In this document: positions 6,938 to 10,293 of the stretch, piece by piece
Layout of the letters: each line of letters begins with the position of its first letter
Position numbering within the stretch: position 1 is the stretch's first letter
NCBI GenBank assembly: GCA_002368955.1
Contig: DFDY01000131.1
Location: 1 to 10,293, forward strand
Direction: 5' to 3'
Length of the DNA stretch: 10,293 bases
From: Bacteroidales bacterium UBA3816
Lineage (GTDB): Bacteria; Bacteroidota; Bacteroidia; Bacteroidales; P3
Notes under the pieces: model-generated
Database searches by the model: none
What the model saw: the letters and a program-made list of their open reading frames with translations, nothing else
Told to the model about the DNA's origin: nothing
Translations under genes and position numbers: made by a program

Positions 6938-8086
6938 CTAGACCTCCTGTTTCCTGCGTGCGAAGCGCACCTGCCGACGTTCCTTGCGTATCTTCTTGCG
7001 TTGGGCCCTCACATCCTGCGCCGCCTGCTGTTTCAGCCGTTTCAGTCGGCGCAACTCTTCTCGTTCCTCATCCTCGATTTTTTTCCACCAAGGCAGTTTC
7101 TTCATATTGATACGGAACAGATGTGGACGGTCAAACACATGGTTCTTGGTCACATAAGACTCTATGTACCGTTCCCTCTTATCGGGAATTATCTCTTTGA
7201 TGGCCACCAAAATGCCCGTCTCATCGGTGTTGCCGAAATCCTTGTTCATAGCCGTGCCAAAGCAGCGCATGGTGGGCGACAGCGAGATATAGGCGTTAAT
7301 CATCGGGGGCACCGTGCTGCCCAGGGCGCGCACACTGTGAGTCAATATCTGATAGTCCTCCTTATAGTTGTGGCCGTCGAACAGGGCATCCAGCTCTTTG
7401 GCATCCATGCCGAAAGGCATCGCCTCATAGGGAGCCACCAGCGCATCGGGGTCGGGGAAGCGTTTCAGCATAAAGTAGCGCACCATGTCCTTGGCGCGGG
7501 CATTCATCTGGGGATACATCGTAATCTTGCCAAAGAAATAGCGTGTCTCCGGAATCTCCAGTGCAATGGCGCCCAGCCCGTCCCAGAGGTTGTCCAGCGA
7601 ATAGAGTCCCTTGCGCAGGTTGGTGCTGGGCTGGTATTCGGGCTGCACAAAAGCACGCCCCAGTTCCACTGTATATGGCAAATAGTTGTTCACAAAATTA
7701 TCGGAATACTTGAACAGCTCCGACGTGGGGGTCACAAAGGTGCCATCCTCTTCACGTTTCATGTTGCTGCCATGGATAAAGCGGTAACCGCCCACAATCT
7801 CTTCATCCTCTGGGCTCCACACAAAAAGCTGCTTGAAACAATACGGTTCTGGCATCGTGTCGAAATCGTCGATGTCGCAGTCCTTGCCAGTGCCGCCGCC
7901 GTCGAGGGCATAGCTCAGCTCGCGCAGGCGCCCAATCTCGCGCATGATGTTGGGCGAAAGGTGGGCCGTGGTGATGTATATTTCCTTTCCGCCGCAATTG
8001 GTCTTGCGAAGGAAATGCTTGTGCTTCAGTTCCGCCCTAATCAATTCGCGCGGCACCTTCGGGATGATATAGGAAGTGTCTACCAT
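6938..8086 (-). CDS. glsB: GlsB-like N-acyltransferase (OlsB/hemolysin-type GNAT)
   Basis: Likely the N-acyltransferase of glycine-lipid synthesis, joining a 3-hydroxyacyl group from acyl-ACP to glycine to give an N-acyl glycine (commendamide-type) product. Established knowledge: GlsB and GlsA do this in Bacteroides thetaiotaomicron. The 382-residue protein has a GNAT-like core at about 35-280 with the family signature ELGRAFVQPEYQ (141-152) and VGGYRF (98-103). After about residue 328 comes a tail with LPWWKK and then a long Arg/Lys/Glu-rich helix to the end, plausible for membrane-surface attachment. The stop of the GlsA-like gene lies 6 bases upstream, so the two are translationally close. 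The substrate amino acid cannot be read directly; ornithine-type OlsB proteins belong to the same family. Confidence 0.85.
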   Translation of the reverse strand: MVDTSYIIPKVPRELIRAELKHKHFLRKTNCGGKEIYITTAHLSPNIMREIGRLRELSYALDGGGTGKDCDIDDFDTMPEPYCFKQLFVWSPEDEEIVGGYRFIHGSNMKREEDGTFVTPTSELFKYSDNFVNNYLPYTVELGRAFVQPEYQPSTNLRKGLYSLDNLWDGLGAIALEIPETRYFFGKITMYPQMNARAKDMVRYFMLKRFPDPDALVAPYEAMPFGMDAKELDALFDGHNYKEDYQILTHSVRALGSTVPPMINAYISLSPTMRCFGTAMNKDFGNTDETGILVAIKEIIPDKRERYIESYVTKNHVFDRPHLFRINMKKLPWWKKIEDEEREELRRLKRLKQQAAQDVRAQRKKIRKERRQVRFARRKQEV

Positions 8087-8092
8087 AATGCT

Positions 8093-8965
8093 CTAATAAT
8101 TAAATACTGCCTTCGGGTCGTCCTTTAGGCGATAAACATAGTCTTGCACCAGCTGTGCCCACTCTTTGGCCGAATGGCGCTTGTCAAAGGTAGTGCAAGG
8201 TATTGGTTTGCCCACCACCAGCCGCAATGTCTTGCCGCATTGGGCAAACATCTCGGCGGGCAGCAAGGCCATCTCAAAATTAAACTTAATGCCCAGCTGC
8301 TCGCGCATCCGTGCCAGATTGTAGAAACGTTTACGATTCTTAGCATCGAAGAAGAAAGGCACCACATCGCGCTGATATTTCACAGCCTTCTTGATGAAAG
8401 TAGGCTTCCACTCCAAGTCGTGGATAGTGCCGTCCTTGCGCTTGCGGGAACAAAGGCCGGCGGGAAAATACAGCAGCGCGTTCTTCTCGGCAAAGGCATT
8501 CTCCAAGGTATTGGCGTTGGCGGCATTGCGGTGCACCTTATCGATGGGGATGAATAGTGGCCTAAGTCCAGGGATGTACAGCAGGAAGTCGTTCACCGGA
8601 AACTTTATGTCGGCGCGGTAGGGGCCGATGGCCCGCATCAGGGCCAGCCCGTCGGGGCCGCCCAGCGGGTGGTTGCCCGCAAGGATGGGATAGCCCTCCT
8701 TGGGCAGGTTCTCCTCGCCCACCACCTGCACCTTTATGTCCAGCCCGTCGGGGCGCGGGGTGTCCAACAGCGTGTAGACGAAATCCAACCCCACCTTATC
8801 CCGATGTACATAGATGCAGTGGTTAATGTCATTCAAATGCAACAACCGCTCCAACCAGCCAACCAGCCAGCCCGGCAGTTTCACATTCTTGGCAGCCAGA
8901 ACCTTCTGAATGTCTATATGTTTTGGCCCAATGGCCGCAGGGTCTATGTTATTATTTGTTTCCAT
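8093..8965 (-). CDS. glsA: GlsA-like O-acyltransferase (PlsC/LPLAT superfamily)
   Basis: Likely the second enzyme of glycine-lipid synthesis, adding a fatty acyl chain to the 3-hydroxyl of the N-acyl glycine made by the neighbouring GlsB-like protein. The 290-residue product carries acyltransferase motif I as NHPLGGPD (98-105). This places His99 and Asp105 five residues apart rather than the four of E. coli PlsC. A motif II/III region, LFIPID (137-142), and FPAGLCSRKRK (167-177) in place of the usual FPEGTRSR follow. The start was set at the ATG at 8965. A longer frame from 9037 adds 24 hydrophobic residues but would start upstream of the matching -7 box at 8988-8995, and the extension has no family support. 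It is first in the glsA-glsB-engB-dacB run. A lysophosphatidate acyltransferase role is the alternative. Confidence 0.83.
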   Translation of the reverse strand: METNNNIDPAAIGPKHIDIQKVLAAKNVKLPGWLVGWLERLLHLNDINHCIYVHRDKVGLDFVYTLLDTPRPDGLDIKVQVVGEENLPKEGYPILAGNHPLGGPDGLALMRAIGPYRADIKFPVNDFLLYIPGLRPLFIPIDKVHRNAANANTLENAFAEKNALLYFPAGLCSRKRKDGTIHDLEWKPTFIKKAVKYQRDVVPFFFDAKNRKRFYNLARMREQLGIKFNFEMALLPAEMFAQCGKTLRLVVGKPIPCTTFDKRHSAKEWAQLVQDYVYRLKDDPKAVFNY

Positions 8966-8987
8966 CTGACACAACTGTTCGAATTTG

Positions 8988-8995
8988 CAAAAATA
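8988..8995 (-). promoter_or_regulatory. -7 promoter box of the glsA-glsB-engB-dacB operon
   Basis: Read on the minus strand, TATTTTTG matches TAnnTTTG. Transcription from it would begin near 8981, giving a leader of only about 16 bases to the ATG at 8965, which decides that start. The upstream 9000-9023 is A/T-rich but shows no clear TTTG at the -33 distance. Confidence 0.5.
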
Positions 8996-9090
8996 CAAAA
9001 AAAAACGAATATAATATAAAAATAATGTCCAACCCACTGCAAAATATAGGCACAGCTAATCTCGTCCGTGCCTTGCCGCCGGCATACTAA

Positions 9091-9131
9091 CCCAAAAAAC
9101 AGAGGGCTGCTTCCTGTTGGGAGCAGCCCTC
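9091..9131 (-). terminator. Intrinsic terminator after hsp20
   Basis: On the minus strand, 9119-9131 pairs with 9102-9114 (arms AGCAGCCCTC / GAGGGCTGCT plus three more pairs, one a wobble) around a 4-base loop, followed by a run of six T (complement of 9094-9099). It lies about 50 bases past the hsp20 stop and separates hsp20 from the glsA operon. The plus-strand side has no T-run. Confidence 0.85.
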
Positions 9132-9180
9132 CGTTCTTAACCGCCCCAGGGGGGCGAACTTTTCAGGCTAGCACAATCTC

Positions 9181-9624
9181 TTATTTGATTTCGATGCTCT
9201 TGCCCATGGCGCGTTTCTCCTCTTCGGTGAACTTGGGCAGGGTGATGAGCAGAATGCCGTTGGTCACAGTGGCACCAATTTCGTCGCGCTTGACGTTCTC
9301 GGGTATGCGCAGCAACTGTTTGAACTGCAGGTGGCCGAACTCGCGGCGCAAATAGTGGCGGTCTTCCTTCTTCTCCTCTTCCTTCTTCTCGTTCTCCACC
9401 ATCTCAATCACCAAGTTGTCGTCGCTGTCGATGCTCAGGTTCAGGTCCTCCTTGGCCAAGCCGGGCACGCAAAGTTCAATTTCGTAGTTCTCGTTGCTTT
9501 CGCTCACATTCATCTTGGGCATCGTGCCTTGTACCTCAGTGCTACAATTGTTCCAGTTGTCCCAGTTAAGCAGTTCATTGAACAGGGTGGGCATCAAATC
9601 GGGGTTTCTTCTTACGAGTAACAT
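9181..9624 (-). CDS. hsp20: Small heat-shock protein, Hsp20/alpha-crystallin family
   Basis: An ATP-independent cytoplasmic chaperone that forms oligomers and holds unfolding proteins for refolding by other chaperones. The 147-residue product has a short N-terminal arm (1-35), an alpha-crystallin domain at about 36-131 (opening PKMNVSESNENYEIEL, closing with the signature GILLITLPK at 123-131) and the C-terminal IxI motif IEI (144-146) used in oligomer contacts. A highly charged Glu/Lys loop (77-89) lies in the middle. The start at 9624 is supported by AGGAG nine bases upstream. It is monocistronic, with its own terminator downstream and a leader of roughly 95 bases upstream. Heat or stress control is expected for the family, but no CIRCE operator is visible. 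Confidence 0.95.
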   Translation of the reverse strand: MLLVRRNPDLMPTLFNELLNWDNWNNCSTEVQGTMPKMNVSESNENYEIELCVPGLAKEDLNLSIDSDDNLVIEMVENEKKEEEKKEDRHYLRREFGHLQFKQLLRIPENVKRDEIGATVTNGILLITLPKFTEEEKRAMGKSIEIK

Positions 9625-9633
9625 AACTTTAAT

Positions 9634-9638
9634 CTCCT
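9634..9638 (-). promoter_or_regulatory. Shine-Dalgarno site of hsp20
   Basis: AGGAG on the minus strand lies 9 bases before the hsp20 ATG in the context TAGGAGATTAAAGTT-ATG. Most genes in this window lack such a site, as is usual in Bacteroidetes, so this one stands out. A nearly identical TAGGAGATAAA appears on the minus strand at the left edge of the window (2-12). Confidence 0.6.
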
Positions 9639-9677
9639 ATTTTTTAATTGTTTATTATCTGTTTTGTTTAACTTTCC

Positions 9678-9700
9678 GTCTGCTTTTCTCATCCGCAGAC
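9678..9700 (-). promoter_or_regulatory. Small hairpin in the hsp20 leader
   Basis: GTCTGC (9678-9683) and GCAGAC (9695-9700) form a perfect 6-pair stem with an 11-base loop inside the presumed untranslated leader of hsp20. It does not cover the Shine-Dalgarno site, so a simple RNA thermometer acting through this stem alone is not supported. It could stabilise the leader or be a binding site. Confidence 0.3.
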
Positions 9701-9725
9701 ACCCCTAATATATCAATCCCAATGC

Positions 9726-9733
9726 CAAAAATA
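9726..9733 (-). promoter_or_regulatory. Candidate -7 promoter box of hsp20
   Basis: Minus-strand TATTTTTG matches TAnnTTTG and would start transcription near 9719, about 95 bases before the hsp20 ATG. No convincing -33 TTTG lies at the usual distance. This is the best promoter candidate in the spacer. Confidence 0.4.
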
Positions 9734-9928
9734 CAACCATGTCAAAATTTCCGAAAATAGTCACAATCGCCACCATTTTATACTGACAAAATTTCAGTCA
9801 TAACCACAAAATTCAGCCTAACAAGCAAGTCTCAAAGCTCGATTTAGGGCCTATACCCTACACCATCACCTACACCTACCCATAAGAAAATCAGAACCCG
9901 CTGTATGTCGACCCGATTAGTAATTGGA

Positions 9929-9972
9929 GGGGAAGCGAATGTGGTGCGTTTTGGAAATGTTGGGGAAGCGAA
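9929..9972 (+). repeat. Exact 11-base direct repeat
   Basis: GGGGAAGCGAA occurs at 9929-9939 and again at 9962-9972, 33 bases apart start to start. Composition resembles the G-rich repeats at 89-126, but the two sets do not align well enough to call one family. Confidence 0.55.
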
Positions 9973-10026
9973 GCTATGGCAAAGGTTGACACCGAGGGGC
10001 TGCGACGGCCACAAGCATGAAACCGC

Positions 10027-10061
10027 AATTCTCAAATCTCAAATCTCAATTCTCAATTCCC
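10027..10061 (+). repeat. Heptanucleotide repeat block 1 (AATTCTC/AAATCTC)
   Basis: Five consecutive 7-base units: AATTCTC, AAATCTC, AAATCTC, AATTCTC, AATTCCC. It has the same unit type as block 3 further downstream. Confidence 0.85.
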
Positions 10062-10078
10062 AAAGTCCCCGCCCACCC

Positions 10079-10133
10079 TTTTAGTTTTTAGTTTTTACCT
10101 TTTACTTTTAAAAAATTCTCAATTCTCAATTCT
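10079..10133 (+). repeat. Heptanucleotide repeat blocks 2 and 3, in phase
   Basis: 10079-10106 holds four units TTTTAGT, TTTTAGT, TTTTACC, TTTTACT. After one degenerate unit (TTTAAAA), 10114-10133 holds nearly three units of AATTCTC. The two blocks are 35 bases apart start to start, exactly five units, so the 7-base phase continues throughout. The array ends 12 bases before a -7 promoter box. Confidence 0.85.
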
Positions 10134-10144
10134 AAAAAAAGTTG

Positions 10145-10152
10145 TATATTTG
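10145..10152 (+). promoter_or_regulatory. -7 promoter box for the gene at the right edge
   Basis: TATATTTG matches TAnnTTTG and is the same sequence as the pfkA box. The expected -33 position (about 10121-10125) falls within the AATTCTC repeats and shows no TTTG. Just downstream, TTGCA (10151-10155) and TGCAA (10163-10167) form a small inverted repeat around the likely transcription start, a possible operator. Confidence 0.5.
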
Positions 10153-10201
10153 CAGCATCTTTGCAACTAGGGCTATAATATACTAACTAAAACAATAATA
10201 T

Positions 10202-10293
10202 GTGGTTAACAATATCTATAATACACGTGGTTGTTTTGGTCAGGGCTATTGGATCAACGTTGACACGATGAGTCAAATTCAAAGATGCATAAT
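10202..10293 (+). CDS. Start of an unrecognised gene cut off by the window edge
   Basis: A frame is open from a GTG at 10202 to the end of the window (30 complete codons), with an internal in-frame ATG at 10268. The GTG reading includes YNTRGCFGQGYWINVDTM, mixed in composition and plausible as protein. A competing frame, ATG 10200 to TGA 10271, encodes a 23-residue hydrophobic peptide starting MWLTISII. Its stop overlaps the ATG at 10268 as ATGA, which would suit a leader peptide coupled to a gene starting at 10268. I cannot choose between these from the sequence. Family unknown. Confidence 0.35.
   Translation, partial: MVNNIYNTRGCFGQGYWINVDTMSQIQRCI

Larger units (their letters stand above)
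9625..10199. other. Long intergenic region with no convincing gene
   Basis: These 575 bases between hsp20 and the last plus-strand start hold the hsp20 leader and promoter, two copies of CAAAATTT (9743-9750, 9785-9792), a short CT/AC-rich hexamer-like run (9855-9880), two copies of GGGGAAGCGAA, three blocks of 7-base repeats and a plus-strand -7 box. The only longer open frame (minus strand, 9844-10035, 63 codons) crosses the repeats and resembles no protein I know. Confidence 0.7.

Noticed and set aside
6929..8128. Plus-strand frame of 399 codons opposite the GlsB-like gene
   Set aside because: It is the antisense shadow of a gene with clear GNAT signature and operon context.
8966..9037. 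Longer GlsA-like protein starting at the ATG at 9037 with a hydrophobic N-terminus
   Set aside because: The matching -7 box (8988-8995) lies inside this extension and the family similarity begins after Met at 8965. A membrane anchor cannot be fully excluded.
9625..9760. CIRCE (HrcA) operator before hsp20
   Set aside because: The TTAGCACTC-N9-GAGTGCTAA inverted repeat is not present.
9844..10035. 63-codon minus-strand frame in the intergenic region
   Set aside because: It crosses the repeats, has no recognisable motif and no promoter or ribosome site.
10027..10133. CRISPR array
   Set aside because: The repeats are contiguous 7-base units without spacers and no cas gene is present.

Overview
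The window looks like a chromosomal segment of a Bacteroidales bacterium, probably from the Prevotellaceae or a nearby family; the species cannot be read from it. Three things point this way. Promoters have the Bacteroidetes -7 form TAnnTTTG. Start codons mostly lack Shine-Dalgarno sequences. The protein set and gene pairing (PurH next to MreB, a two-protein glycine-lipid acyltransferase pair, a PBP4-like protein) also fit. Coding regions are fairly GC-rich and the spacers are very AT-rich.

Left half, plus strand. An AT-rich promoter after a G-rich repeat region precedes pfkA (6-phosphofructokinase), purH (last two steps of IMP synthesis) and mreB (cell-shape actin). They run in one direction with spacers of about 50 bases and end at a strong intrinsic terminator right after mreB. 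The mreC-mreD-mrdA-rodA genes expected after mreB in relatives are not there. Instead, a separately promoted gene for a small secreted outer-membrane barrel protein follows, and a two-way terminator closes it.

Right half, minus strand. A compact four-gene unit reads leftward: a PlsC-type O-acyltransferase (GlsA-like), a GNAT-type N-acyltransferase (GlsB-like), the ribosome-assembly GTPase EngB and a PBP4/DacB-like protein. The two acyltransferases together would make glycine lipids. The DacB-like protein has Ala in place of the nucleophilic Ser of its SxxK motif, so it is probably a catalytically dead pseudoenzyme. Upstream, with its own terminator, lies a small heat-shock protein gene (Hsp20) with a long leader and an unusually good Shine-Dalgarno sequence.

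The right end (about 9625-10199) holds no convincing gene. It contains short tandem repeats with 6- and 7-base units, ending just before a -7 promoter box. The start of a further plus-strand gene, or a leader peptide overlapping one, runs off the edge.

I see no CRISPR array, tRNA, rRNA, integrase, transposase or recognisable defence system. The best leads are the serine-less PBP4-like protein, the detached mreB, and the heptanucleotide repeats sitting where a -33 element should be.
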